Part shown: in pieces, positions 6,993-14,835 of the stretch
Layout of the letters: every line of letters begins with the position of its first letter
Position numbering within the stretch: position 1 is the stretch's first letter
Virus record (IMG/VR): IMGVR_UViG_3300002835_000169
Span: 1 to 64,000 of that record
Source: a virus
DNA: 64,000 nucleotides
Strand: one strand, 5' to 3'
The notes under the pieces: generated by a model
What the model was told of the DNA's origin: nothing
The model's database searches: none
Seen by the model: only the letters and a program-made list of their open reading frames with translations
Translations under genes and position numbers: made by a program

Positions 6993-7382
6993 ATGTCACT
7001 TCCATTAGCCACTTCATACCACGCAGGAGACCGTTCTTTTGAACGAGATGTAGACTATCGCCTTGCTTCAAATGTAGTAAAGAGTGGTCGTCAAACAACA
7101 CAAGAAAATGGAAATATCCTTCACGAAGACCGTGACCCAGACAATATTGACCACGTAATTAAAGTGATTACCACTCCTCACCCAAAGAAGATTATTACAG
7201 TCATTAGAGATAAGACTCGCCCTTTTGCAGAAGAGAAAGCAAGAGCAAAAGCAGACAAAGCTGCAAAAGGAGAAGCAAAAGCAAAAGAAGATACAACCGC
7301 TGCTCGTAAAGCAGCACAGAAAGCAAGGAAACAAGCACGTTCTGCAGCGGCTAGTAACAAACAGCCTAAAGGCAAGAAGTAA
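6993..7382 (+). CDS. Hypothetical protein with Ala/Lys-rich C-terminal tail
   Basis: 129 residues. Residues 1-70 are mixed and contain a possible small domain (DVDYRLASNVVKSGR, HVIKVITTPHPKKIITVI). Residues 71-129 are almost all Lys, Ala, Arg and Glu, a helical basic tail suited to binding nucleic acid. The N-terminal part resembles small actinobacterial phage proteins of unknown role. No ribosome site; probably translated from a leaderless transcript. Confidence 0.7.
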   Translation: MSLPLATSYHAGDRSFERDVDYRLASNVVKSGRQTTQENGNILHEDRDPDNIDHVIKVITTPHPKKIITVIRDKTRPFAEEKARAKADKAAKGEAKAKEDTTAARKAAQKARKQARSAAASNKQPKGKK

Positions 7383-7388
7383 AAGAAG

Positions 7389-7418
7389 AAGCCCCCCAAA
7401 TAACTGGGGGGCTTTTCT
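7389..7418. terminator. Bidirectional terminator between convergent operons
   Basis: AAGCCCCCCA-AATAAC-TGGGGGGCTT with TTTTC downstream on the plus strand and TTCTTCTTTT on the minus strand. It serves the plus-strand gene ending at 7382 and the minus-strand array ending at 7418. Confidence 0.9.
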
Positions 7419-7507
7419 TAGTCTCTACACGAGTAACAAATACCGTCAGAAGATTCTTTTGGTAGTTCTTCAAACTCTTCAAAACATTGTAAGCACTTTG
7501 TTTTCAT
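7418..7507 (-). CDS. Mini zinc-ribbon protein (29 residues)
   Basis: ATG at 7507-7505 overlaps the RNR stop (ATGA) and the frame runs 29 codons to TAA. It holds two CxxC pairs, KCLQCF and CYSCRD, separated by 16 acidic residues, a minimal zinc knuckle. It is the last gene of the long minus-strand array, directly coupled to RNR. Function unknown; it might act with the RNR as a small redox or zinc protein. Confidence 0.6.
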   Translation of the reverse strand: MKTKCLQCFEEFEELPKESSDGICYSCRD

Positions 7508-9621
7508 TTACTGTCCTTGATTAATTTGACCTCACAAGCGTCTGTTGTACAGTAAGCCTCTCCGATAGCATCGGCTGCCATACCTGCGTAGACACCTGAT
7601 AAGTCAATTGGCATTAGATTCATACGACCTTCTTCATACTCTTCAGATGTAATCTGTGTGTAAGGCATCTGAGGATAGACCATATTACCCATTGGTAAGA
7701 AACTAATCGTCTTTAGCTGACCATCGTGCATATGCAAAATAGAAGCAATAGAGTCTGCTTCCTTCTCAGGGTCAAATGTGACGGTTACAGAAACAGAGTT
7801 ATCTGACCAGTAACGCTGTACAACTACAGCAAGTGCAACCTTCTCGTGAACTGAAACTTCTTTTTCGGCTCTCTTTGCGTCCGTTTCAATTGGGAAGAAG
7901 ACAACGCTTGTTGTTTCTGGAGATTCAGAGGCTGGTTCAACTCTGTAGTTAGCCATCTTAAATAGCGGAAGCATTGGGTCAGAGTTTGCAAAGCGGATTG
8001 CTCTGTTAAAGAACTTACCGCCTGATGCCCAGTGAACCCCAGGAGACTCACCAGCAAGGATAGACACAGTTCCTGATGGCTTTACCGTAGTCATCTTGAT
8101 TGACTGACGGATTCCAAGCCACTCGGAGTAAGACTCGTCATACTTCTTTACGACTTCGTAGCCAGTGTTTAGCCAGTCACGCAATACAGTCCAACCGTTG
8201 TTATCTGCAAAGTTAGCAATACCAGAGATTGATGTTCCGATACGGCGGTTGCGTTGCATAATTGCGTTCGTCTCTTCCCAGTGAGTTGGAAGAAGAGTTA
8301 CGGTCTTGGCGTAAAGGTACGCAAACTTCAATGTTCTTTTGAAGTCCTCTAAATCAGTGTGACGATTTAAGTAAGTCTCAACAAGTGTGCAACACTCATA
8401 AGATTCAAGAGACTGTTCAGCACAAGGGTTGTAGCCAGCAATTCGCCAGTCCTTGTTGTTAGGTGGGTCAATGAGACGACCGTACTTGCGTGATACATCC
8501 ATCCACACAACTCCAGGCTCACCGTTACGGACAATGCCGTCAATAATCTTAGAGAAGTCTGAACCAACCTTTGCTTCTACAGAGTTGTTAGACATCCAAG
8601 CCCAACCTGGGTTAGCAGGGTCGTACGAGTTGCGTTCAGGAAAGACCTCTGGGTTCTTAAGGTTTAAGAAGGTATCATCATCAATCTGACCAATGAGAAG
8701 CTCAGCACTACGGCGCACATTGCCTGAGACAACGCACACACCAATCATATTTCCAATGTCAGCAATATCTGTCTTAGATAACTTCCCACCAGCACGACCA
8801 GTAAACATCTTGCTGATGTGGGTGTGCAGTCTTAAGAGAGGTTCGTGTCCTGCGGCTGTTCCACCAAAGGTTTTGATTGGTGCACCTGCTGGGCGGATTT
8901 CTTCGTAATCAAATACTGGAGTCTTCGTATCTGGCTTGAGGTAGGAATTGATGAGGGCGGCTGTAGATTCAACCCATCCTTCTCTGGTGTCAGGGATTTT
9001 ATACTCGTAAGTTTCTTTTGGTTCATAGATTGTGAAGTCCTTATCTGCTCCCTTATCATCAAAGCCAACGCCCACTCCGAGCATTGAGGCTTCCATAAGG
9101 AAAGCGAATGGTTTGGCTGGGTCGGTCTTTACCATTGACCCAGTAGATACAAACGCACAGTTCTGCAAAGCAGCAGAGTTGCGTTGCTCATTAACGAGTG
9201 GGGTACCCATTACCCATAGTCCACGTCCAGGTGGAGTCCACTTCAGGTTGAAGAGACGGTCAAATGCTTCTTTAGCCGAGGCTGCTGCCTTAGCGTCTGA
9301 CCAAGGAAGACGCTGACGCTTAGCGTGGTCTTTCTGCAGTGAGTACATACCGTTGATGACACGCTCACATACATCTACCCAAGTCTCCTTAGTACCATCT
9401 GCCTTTAGGCGTGAATAGGTACGAAGAAAAGTGATTTCTCCAACCGAGTTTCCAGCGGCATCCCTATACCCAAAAGGAGCCTTCTTGTCCTTGTACGAAG
9501 CGACGAAGTCAGTTGTTAGTTCAAAAGAAAACAGACCCAATTCCTTACCACCATTTCTATGTTTGTGTAAATACCCCTCAACAGGGAGACCTATTGTGCC
9601 GTGGCGAAACCTACCACGCAC
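7504..9621 (-). CDS. nrdJ: Ribonucleotide reductase, class II (adenosylcobalamin-dependent)
   Basis: About 705 residues as given from GTG 9621, or about 678 from TTG 9540. It reduces ribonucleotides to deoxyribonucleotides to feed phage DNA synthesis. Visible family features: early ITFLRTYSR, a first cysteine in LQNCAFVST, GNVRRSAELLIG, and the active-site loop NPCAEQ...YECCTLVE with Cys and Glu of the radical site; the C-terminus has a CTTDACE pair that may recycle thiols. The single-chain layout without a glycyl-radical motif or a partner small subunit fits B12-dependent NrdJ. The first 27 codons lie in a hairpin-rich stretch and do not look like RNR, so the true start may be TTG 9540. Confidence 0.88.
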   Translation of the reverse strand: MRGRFRHGTIGLPVEGYLHKHRNGGKELGLFSFELTTDFVASYKDKKAPFGYRDAAGNSVGEITFLRTYSRLKADGTKETWVDVCERVINGMYSLQKDHAKRQRLPWSDAKAAASAKEAFDRLFNLKWTPPGRGLWVMGTPLVNEQRNSAALQNCAFVSTGSMVKTDPAKPFAFLMEASMLGVGVGFDDKGADKDFTIYEPKETYEYKIPDTREGWVESTAALINSYLKPDTKTPVFDYEEIRPAGAPIKTFGGTAAGHEPLLRLHTHISKMFTGRAGGKLSKTDIADIGNMIGVCVVSGNVRRSAELLIGQIDDDTFLNLKNPEVFPERNSYDPANPGWAWMSNNSVEAKVGSDFSKIIDGIVRNGEPGVVWMDVSRKYGRLIDPPNNKDWRIAGYNPCAEQSLESYECCTLVETYLNRHTDLEDFKRTLKFAYLYAKTVTLLPTHWEETNAIMQRNRRIGTSISGIANFADNNGWTVLRDWLNTGYEVVKKYDESYSEWLGIRQSIKMTTVKPSGTVSILAGESPGVHWASGGKFFNRAIRFANSDPMLPLFKMANYRVEPASESPETTSVVFFPIETDAKRAEKEVSVHEKVALAVVVQRYWSDNSVSVTVTFDPEKEADSIASILHMHDGQLKTISFLPMGNMVYPQMPYTQITSEEYEEGRMNLMPIDLSGVYAGMAADAIGEAYCTTDACEVKLIKDSK

Positions 9622-9702
9622 TTGCTAACTTTGTTTACTTCAAAATCTATCTGCGCAGGGTGAACCGTAGTTCAAGTTACAGTAGGTACTGTTATCAGAT
9701 AG
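9541..9702 (-). promoter_or_regulatory. Structured leader region upstream of RNR
   Basis: Between the stop of the upstream gene and the RNR core are a perfect inverted repeat ACAGTA-GG-TACTGT (9679-9692), a stem of GTGC/GTGG with CCACGGCAC (9596-9621) that buries the putative GTG start, and a smaller CCCT/AGGG hairpin (9575-9586). This may be an operator plus a regulatory leader. I do not see a full cobalamin riboswitch. Confidence 0.35.
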
Positions 9703-11211
9703 TTAATCTTCTATTGAAGACTGGATAATCTTAGTGACTGTATCTTCTTTTAAGGTCTGAGGTAACTCTCTCAGAGCTTGAGCTTTGTCTCCAAAGATGG
9801 CAGAGAGAACTCCACCAGCACCTTGACGCTGTGCTGTAATCTGAATGAACTCTTTGTCTGAGGCCATGTCGTTAACTTCTTTAACCATTTTAATTAAGCG
9901 GTCAACTTCTTGAGACACGTTTGGGTCTGCGTATCCACCATTCATTTCTTCAGCAAAACGCATAAAAGCGACTCTTTGACCCTGCATTTCAATCATTGAG
10001 GTCATCAAAGCCTTGAGTTGGTCTTTGGTCTTGACTTCAATCGGCAGGTTAAAAGCACAGGTGTTTTGTGGTTTAAAGGCTGGACAGTTAGCAGCCACAA
10101 AGCAAGTGTCACATTGCCTTAAAGATGTTTGCTGGGTCTGTACTACTGGGATGTCCATAAGAACATCTTTACCGTCTTCATCTGTTTCAACCACGGTCTT
10201 CATTTTGTACCCAAAAACAGGTAGGTTCTGAACCTCTGAAGGGTCTCTTTGGACTACTTCTGGGCGTTCAAGTTTCCGCATCTCAGAAGCACTGTTATCA
10301 GAAAGTACCCCCCCTAGTTCCATCAAACCACTCATAAGTGGGGTGTCGCTGTTATCAGATACTTCCTTGTTTTTGCCACCATCAATGATGTGCAAATCAG
10401 GGGTTTTCTTGTCCATTGATGCCTCTAACTGTAGGTATGACCAGACCGCAACTCTAGTCGCTTCAAGGGTGTTATCTTGGCTAAACCCTAAATAGTCTAG
10501 CCCTGCCTTCTCTACAATGCGTTTGTAGCGAGGGCGTGCCTGGTCTTTCATACGCTTTGGGTAACGCTTAATTTGAGCGCCATCCCAGACGATTGTTTCA
10601 CCTCTGCGCATTGGACTAAGCCACGACAATGTGCTGGCAGTGCTAAATGGTACCTGTCGGATGTTGTCTGGCTTGGCACAGGCAAGGGCGTGATACTGAG
10701 TTCCAAACTGCCTCTGGTAGCCCCGTGTGAGGGCGGCTAGGCTGGTTACAGCCTCAATCTCATCATTGGGTATGACTACGTTCTGGTAGGTCTGAGACAT
10801 TAGTTTAAGGGAAGGAAGCCCATACTCTTCGTGCCAGACTACCCAAAACTTAGGGTCGTGTTCGTAGAAGTGTCGCTGTGCTTCTACCCATTCTTTACCC
10901 AAAACAATGGAGTCAAACTCCATAAAAGCTGATGCTCTCTCAGAGTTATCCACAAGGAACTCTTGGTAATCAGCGGCTAAAGAAGTTAATTCTTCTTTTG
11001 AGAGCCCTGCTTTGTCAGCTTGAGCTGCACCAGACTCAATGAACACCTGGGTGTCAGCGTCAAAATGCTCGCTAATCAACCATCTTTTGGTAGTAGGCAA
11101 CCCTCTTTTGCGAAGAGTCCAAAAGTTGAGTCCCATTGACTCAACCTTTGAGCCGAAAAGAAGATTGCGATTGGAGCCTACTTCAGCCCCGCTAAAGATG
11201 ATACGCATCAA
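9703..11211 (-). CDS. TGT/DpdA-like barrel protein with C-terminal four-Cys cluster
   Basis: 502 residues, largely unrecognised. Residues 56-105 (VFIESGAA...FMEFDSIVLG) and 186-198 (PFSTASTLSWL) recall the tRNA-guanine transglycosylase-like proteins of phages, where the equivalents read DSGAF and SVDSTSW and carry the catalytic acids. Here the first Asp is Glu59 and the second site is Thr-Ala, so base-exchange activity may be lost or altered. Cys367, 370, 376 and 385 form CX2CX5CX8C, a possible zinc or Fe-S site. It overlaps the HAD-like gene by four bases. The family assignment is from pattern memory and tentative. Confidence 0.45.
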   Translation of the reverse strand: MMRIIFSGAEVGSNRNLLFGSKVESMGLNFWTLRKRGLPTTKRWLISEHFDADTQVFIESGAAQADKAGLSKEELTSLAADYQEFLVDNSERASAFMEFDSIVLGKEWVEAQRHFYEHDPKFWVVWHEEYGLPSLKLMSQTYQNVVIPNDEIEAVTSLAALTRGYQRQFGTQYHALACAKPDNIRQVPFSTASTLSWLSPMRRGETIVWDGAQIKRYPKRMKDQARPRYKRIVEKAGLDYLGFSQDNTLEATRVAVWSYLQLEASMDKKTPDLHIIDGGKNKEVSDNSDTPLMSGLMELGGVLSDNSASEMRKLERPEVVQRDPSEVQNLPVFGYKMKTVVETDEDGKDVLMDIPVVQTQQTSLRQCDTCFVAANCPAFKPQNTCAFNLPIEVKTKDQLKALMTSMIEMQGQRVAFMRFAEEMNGGYADPNVSQEVDRLIKMVKEVNDMASDKEFIQITAQRQGAGGVLSAIFGDKAQALRELPQTLKEDTVTKIIQSSIED

Positions 11212-11702
11212 TCAGACCAGAGTTCAGCCACTGTATCTTTTGGTCTTTGAGCTTGTTCTGAACGTGCGATGTTGACTTTGTTAATAGCCTCTTCAATATC
11301 TGACCAGCGTCGTACCTTCTTTGGAGCATCTGGTCGGTTCTCAACGGCTGCAAAATTAGGGTGGCTAAAGAGGATTGCTGGAACTCGTTGTTCTTCAAAC
11401 ACCCAAGCACACATAGTTGGGTCAGCATCTACATACATCTCAATCGGAGCTCTGGAACGAGAGATAACGAACTGTCTCTTCTTTAGGTCCTCACCTGCCA
11501 GCTCAAAAGAAGAGTCAATCAAGTCGTCGTAGTTAATGATTCCGTGCGACTGTAACCATTGCTTAGCATCTGCTTCTTTGCGAGAAGTCATAATGGCAAC
11601 ACGGTTGTTGATGTTTAGGGCGTAGTAAAGCGCCACTCCTGCACGGATTGGTTCCCCAGAGTCCGAACTTAGTACGCCGTCTAGTGATACGAGTATGTTA
11701 AT
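11208..11702 (-). CDS. HAD-like phosphatase fold protein without canonical start codon
   Basis: The segment from GTG 11636 lacks HAD motif I, but the frame continues upstream to 11702 and encodes NILVSLDGVL followed by a helix and RVAIMTSR (motif II), the usual HAD order. So the coding region reaches back to an ATT (11702) or ATA start behind AAAGGGAT. In motif I the usual DxD reads Ser-Leu-Asp, replacing the nucleophilic Asp. The frame is the same as the preceding nucleotidyltransferase, separated only by TAG-ACC. About 164 residues. Likely nucleotide- or 5-prime-end-related phosphatase fold; activity doubtful. Confidence 0.6.
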   Translation of the reverse strand: MNILVSLDGVLSSDSGEPIRAGVALYYALNINNRVAIMTSRKEADAKQWLQSHGIINYDDLIDSSFELAGEDLKKRQFVISRSRAPIEMYVDADPTMCAWVFEEQRVPAILFSHPNFAAVENRPDAPKKVRRWSDIEEAINKVNIARSEQAQRPKDTVAELWSD

Positions 11703-11705
11703 GGT

Positions 11706-12638
11706 CTATCCCTTTGCTCGGTAGGTTGCCGCTCTTCTAATTAGGGTCTGAGTATCGGGCAGTTCAACGCCGTAGGTATCGTCTGCTTGTTGCGCTTTGT
11801 ATGCTGACCAGTACTCAGACATCTTTCGTAGGGCAGGTACGGTTCCGTACTTCTTACCAGCCTGCCATCTATAGTTGTAAAAATCTGCATAACCTTCACC
11901 CTCTGGACGGAAAGCAAACTTCCGTGCTCCGTGGATGTCTTCATACATTGCAGAGCCCTGTATTAGGGCTGCGTGTAGTTGTGCCTCTGCATTACGGCGT
12001 GCTGGGTCGTTCTGGGCTCCCTGCACATCAGTCAGAGCCTTGGTATAGCGTGTGACAATCTCTGTTGCCTTTACTAGGTCACGCTTTGCAAACTCGTCCC
12101 ATACACGGTTCTCTGGCGCAGAGGTTTGCTCAGGGTGTACTGTCCACTCGTTGTGGGTTAAGTCGTAGGCTGCGTAAGGGTTGATAGTGCGAATGTCAGT
12201 AGCACCTGGGTTTACGTAAAAAGTAACCTCGTACCCATTCCAATTCTGTGTCTCTGGCTGTAAGTGATTGCGGAAGTCTTCATTCAACATACGGCTAATC
12301 TCTACATCACCAAGACCCTTAAACTCTGGGTGTGCTCTGCGGAATTGGATGTAGTTCACTCCAATAAGAACATCTAAATCTCCAGGTTGACGTGCTGCTG
12401 ACCACTGGTATGAGACACCAGAGCCTGCAATCCATACGTGTGCCCATAGGTTTGGGTTACGGTACTTCTCGTTTAGAAACCCAAATAGAAGTTGCAGGAT
12501 TCCATTACGAACCCATCCCTTTAAAGTCTTTTCTGAGAATAACTTAGGGTCTAACTCTGTTTCGGGGGCGGAAAAATAGGAGGTAGCAGTTCCCTGAATG
12601 TGTACAGGGTTTGAGTTACTTCCTAAGTTCTTAAACAT
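11706..12638 (-). CDS. Nucleotidyltransferase-fold protein
   Basis: 310 residues. Around residues 70-95 GSGVSYQW...PGDLDVLIGV gives the GS-x-DxD signature of the DNA polymerase beta-type nucleotidyltransferase superfamily, and EVTFYVNPG about 65 residues on could supply the third acid. Such phage proteins may adenylylate or end-modify a target; the substrate is not visible. It precedes the HAD-like gene in the same frame, separated by one TAG. Confidence 0.65.
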   Translation of the reverse strand: MFKNLGSNSNPVHIQGTATSYFSAPETELDPKLFSEKTLKGWVRNGILQLLFGFLNEKYRNPNLWAHVWIAGSGVSYQWSAARQPGDLDVLIGVNYIQFRRAHPEFKGLGDVEISRMLNEDFRNHLQPETQNWNGYEVTFYVNPGATDIRTINPYAAYDLTHNEWTVHPEQTSAPENRVWDEFAKRDLVKATEIVTRYTKALTDVQGAQNDPARRNAEAQLHAALIQGSAMYEDIHGARKFAFRPEGEGYADFYNYRWQAGKKYGTVPALRKMSEYWSAYKAQQADDTYGVELPDTQTLIRRAATYRAKG

Positions 12639-12657
12639 AGCCTTAGTTTAGAGCGTA

Positions 12658-12945
12658 TTAAGCTTTTGTTGGGTCTATCCCACGTTCAGATAATGCTTCA
12701 GCAATCTTTGCACGCTGCTGCTCACCAGGAGACACAGGCTGTAAAGCATCAACTACGGCTTTAGCAACACGTTCAGCCAGTAGGAAGTCATCTATCTCTG
12801 ATACTAACTGCTTGCTAGTCTGATAGATGTCGTAGGTACTAGCAATACGCATCACGTTCTCAGTAACAGGAATTGTTTCTAGCGTTCCATCTGCCTTAAT
12901 TACGACGGAATATGCTGCTTGAATCTGGGGTGTCTCTTCAGTCAT
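12658..12945 (-). CDS. Hypothetical small protein
   Basis: 95 residues, mainly helical and acidic, no motif recognised. Its start overlaps the stop of the upstream gene (ATTAG junction at 12943-12947). Function unknown. Confidence 0.65.
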   Translation of the reverse strand: MTEETPQIQAAYSVVIKADGTLETIPVTENVMRIASTYDIYQTSKQLVSEIDDFLLAERVAKAVVDALQPVSPGEQQRAKIAEALSERGIDPTKA

Positions 12946-13493
12946 TAGTTTAGTCCTAACAGTTTTTGTTTGCGTTGGTTTACTGCGATAGATACTGGGC
13001 AGAAATTACAGAGGTAGGTCTTTGGACCTGCTTCATCCTGGTAGCGACCCATACCCTCTGCTTTACGTTCTTTTGCAGTATTAGGGATGAGTAATTTTTC
13101 TTTAATTTGCCAATCGCTGCAGCCGTCTTTTGGCTTGTTATGTTGTTGGTAGCATTTCATTGCGTCTTCAAGGAACATAGAGCGGGAGTCGTAGAAAGTA
13201 TCATCAACTTCGGCTAAACCTTTAGAGCCTCCGCCTTTAATCTGACGAACAATTTCTTTTTTAGACTCTGTCTTTGCCCAAGCACGTAATGGGAGAACAA
13301 ACAACTTACCTTTATGTGGCTCACCTGATGGGAATACGTGTGCTTCACAGGCGATTGCTAACAGGTGGTCTTGTTCTGGGTCACCATCGTATGGGGGAAG
13401 TTCGTCTAAAGATTGACAGACAAGACAGTACAACAACCGAAACATCGGTTCATTGTCCATCTTCTTTTCGCCAAGAATAGGTACGTTACTCAT
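12945..13493 (-). CDS. Hypothetical cysteine-containing protein
   Basis: 182 residues. It has CLVC near residue 25, CEAH near residue 50, a single CSDW and a C-terminal CNFCPVS, so four or more Cys/His that may bind metal. AAGGAGCACA sits before the ATG. I do not recognise the family; similar cysteine-spaced proteins occur in actinobacterial phages without assigned role. Confidence 0.65.
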   Translation of the reverse strand: MSNVPILGEKKMDNEPMFRLLYCLVCQSLDELPPYDGDPEQDHLLAIACEAHVFPSGEPHKGKLFVLPLRAWAKTESKKEIVRQIKGGGSKGLAEVDDTFYDSRSMFLEDAMKCYQQHNKPKDGCSDWQIKEKLLIPNTAKERKAEGMGRYQDEAGPKTYLCNFCPVSIAVNQRKQKLLGLN

Positions 13494-13528
13494 TGTGCTC
13501 CTTGTATTAGTCCGAATATCCTAACAGA

Positions 13529-13741
13529 TTATTTATTTTTACCTTTATATTTTTGATATTGGTCGTTTGGTCCCTTTGGTGGAACTTGACCTCCAGAAGC
13601 CTTCTTTACTGGTTTAGCGTGGTAAGTCTCAAGAGAAGCACGGTTCTTTGCTTTTCCTCCAACACGTCGGTCGTTAAACAAGTTATGGGGTTGTCTACGC
13701 TCAAACTCACCAGGGTCTGGTGCTCCAACTGCCGTTCTCAT
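13529..13741 (-). CDS. Hypothetical small basic protein
   Basis: 70 residues, basic, Gly/Pro/Lys-rich C-terminal half (SGGQVPPKGPNDQYQKYKGK), probably disordered. Starts directly after the stop of the next upstream gene. One of about a dozen consecutive small basic proteins; possibly virion-internal, but no direct evidence. Confidence 0.6.
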   Translation of the reverse strand: MRTAVGAPDPGEFERRQPHNLFNDRRVGGKAKNRASLETYHAKPVKKASGGQVPPKGPNDQYQKYKGKNK

Positions 13742-14125
13742 TTACTTGTTCCAGAGCTCGTGGTCTGTTGCTTCTTGCTTTGCTTTACGCTTGGCTGCAC
13801 GCTCTTCCATCTTTGTTTCACGAGCACTCTTTACGCCAATTGCACGGCGAGTAACCGCTTGCTTTTGTGCAGTAGTTGAACTGTGGTAAACATCTGGGTA
13901 GTGCCATCCACCTTCGTGGTGTACAGCCAAAGGCGTGTTAGAACGTGGGTCGTTAACTGTGTAGTCAATGTTCTTTAGGCCCTTTAGAGATTCTGAAAAC
14001 TGAGTGCCAGATAACCAGCCGTGTGAACGTGGTGCTCCTGGGTGACCTTCAAAGTTATTTCCTTTAAAAGGTTCACGAGCTGCAATAAGCGGTCCCGCGT
14101 TACGGTTAGAAGTTCTTTTAGCCAT
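13742..14125 (-). CDS. Hypothetical basic protein
   Basis: 127 residues. N-terminus basic (MAKRTSNRNAGPL), middle has SHGWLSGTQFSESLKGL and HEGGWHYPDVYHSS, C-terminus a charged helix (KMEERAAKRKAKQEA) ending LWNK. No recognised domain. Part of the small-protein array. Confidence 0.6.
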   Translation of the reverse strand: MAKRTSNRNAGPLIAAREPFKGNNFEGHPGAPRSHGWLSGTQFSESLKGLKNIDYTVNDPRSNTPLAVHHEGGWHYPDVYHSSTTAQKQAVTRRAIGVKSARETKMEERAAKRKAKQEATDHELWNK

Positions 14126-14127
14126 GA

Positions 14128-14334
14128 TTACTTACCTGGGTTTACCTTGTTTGGGAACTCAGATGTGATGAAACCATAACCATAAAAAGGATGCAGTGAT
14201 TGACGGTTGTCTAGCGTTGCTTCGTCACCGTTACCAGGAATTACCTCTGTATCTGGACGAGCTTTGCGATACTTGCCGTCTGTTGCGCCTGCATCTAGTG
14301 AGGCGTTCATTGAGCGTGATGAGTTAACTGTCAT
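14128..14334 (-). CDS. Hypothetical small protein
   Basis: 68 residues from ATG 14334 with AAAGGAACTC upstream; longer in-frame starts lack a ribosome site and would overlap the neighbour by 134 or more bases. Contains LHPFYGYGFITSEFPNK. Function unknown. Confidence 0.55.
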   Translation of the reverse strand: MTVNSSRSMNASLDAGATDGKYRKARPDTEVIPGNGDEATLDNRQSLHPFYGYGFITSEFPNKVNPGK

Positions 14335-14344
14335 GTGAGTTCCT

Positions 14345-14536
14345 TTACCAATCCAATTCTCTTGCTGCTTGGCTCTCTGCCTGTGAAGAATGCTTAGGAC
14401 GGTTCCAGTTACTATCTTGTGCCCGAAACGCGCCAGTCTCGTGGAGTGCTCTACCTTTGTTTTGCTTCCATTCCTCAACTAATTTAGCGCCTGTTTTAGC
14501 AGCTTTTCTAGCCTTACGACGGTCGTTCCACTCCAT
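14345..14536 (-). CDS. Hypothetical small basic protein
   Basis: 63 residues, highly basic helix (NDRRKARKAAKTGAKLVEEW) then a polar tail. Start overlaps the stop of the upstream gene at 14536. Probably nucleic-acid binding by charge; function unknown. Confidence 0.55.
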   Translation of the reverse strand: MEWNDRRKARKAAKTGAKLVEEWKQNKGRALHETGAFRAQDSNWNRPKHSSQAESQAARELDW

Positions 14537-14835
14537 TAGATTTTACCTTTCGCTTTAAGCTTATCCATTTTAGCTTTAGACTTTGCAGCAGATTTCTTTT
14601 CGTACGCGTCAGCCCATTCCGATTTAGCTTTAAGTTTTGCTTCTTTTTTAGAACCAGGCTCAACCATCTTTGGCTTTCCTCGTCCTTTCAAAGTTGCGAC
14701 ACCAAAAAATTTAGTTGCAGGCTTTGAAATGTTTTCTACTGGAACTTTCTTAATTGGTTCTTTCTTTGGCATTGCTTTAATTGAGCCAGCTTTTGCCGCT
14801 GCTGCAACTGCAGGATTTTTAATACTCTTCGCCAT
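14536..14835 (-). CDS. Hypothetical lysine-rich protein
   Basis: 99 residues, nearly all Lys, Ala, Glu and Ser, with no hydrophobic core except FFGVATLKGRG. It overlaps the upstream gene by one base. Probably disordered and nucleic-acid binding, recalling histone-like tails. No specific function can be assigned. Confidence 0.6.
   Translation of the reverse strand: MAKSIKNPAVAAAAKAGSIKAMPKKEPIKKVPVENISKPATKFFGVATLKGRGKPKMVEPGSKKEAKLKAKSEWADAYEKKSAAKSKAKMDKLKAKGKI

Noticed and set aside
9541-9702. Cobalamin riboswitch before the B12-dependent RNR
   Set aside because: Only a GCCACGG element and hairpins are visible; the conserved core and terminal B12 box pattern are not recognised, so it is kept only as an undefined leader.
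11706-12638. Genome-wide amber (TAG) recoding
   Set aside because: TAG ends several genes cleanly at overlapping junctions (for example 1197, 2611, 3212) and large enzymes have no internal TAG, so general recoding is unlikely.
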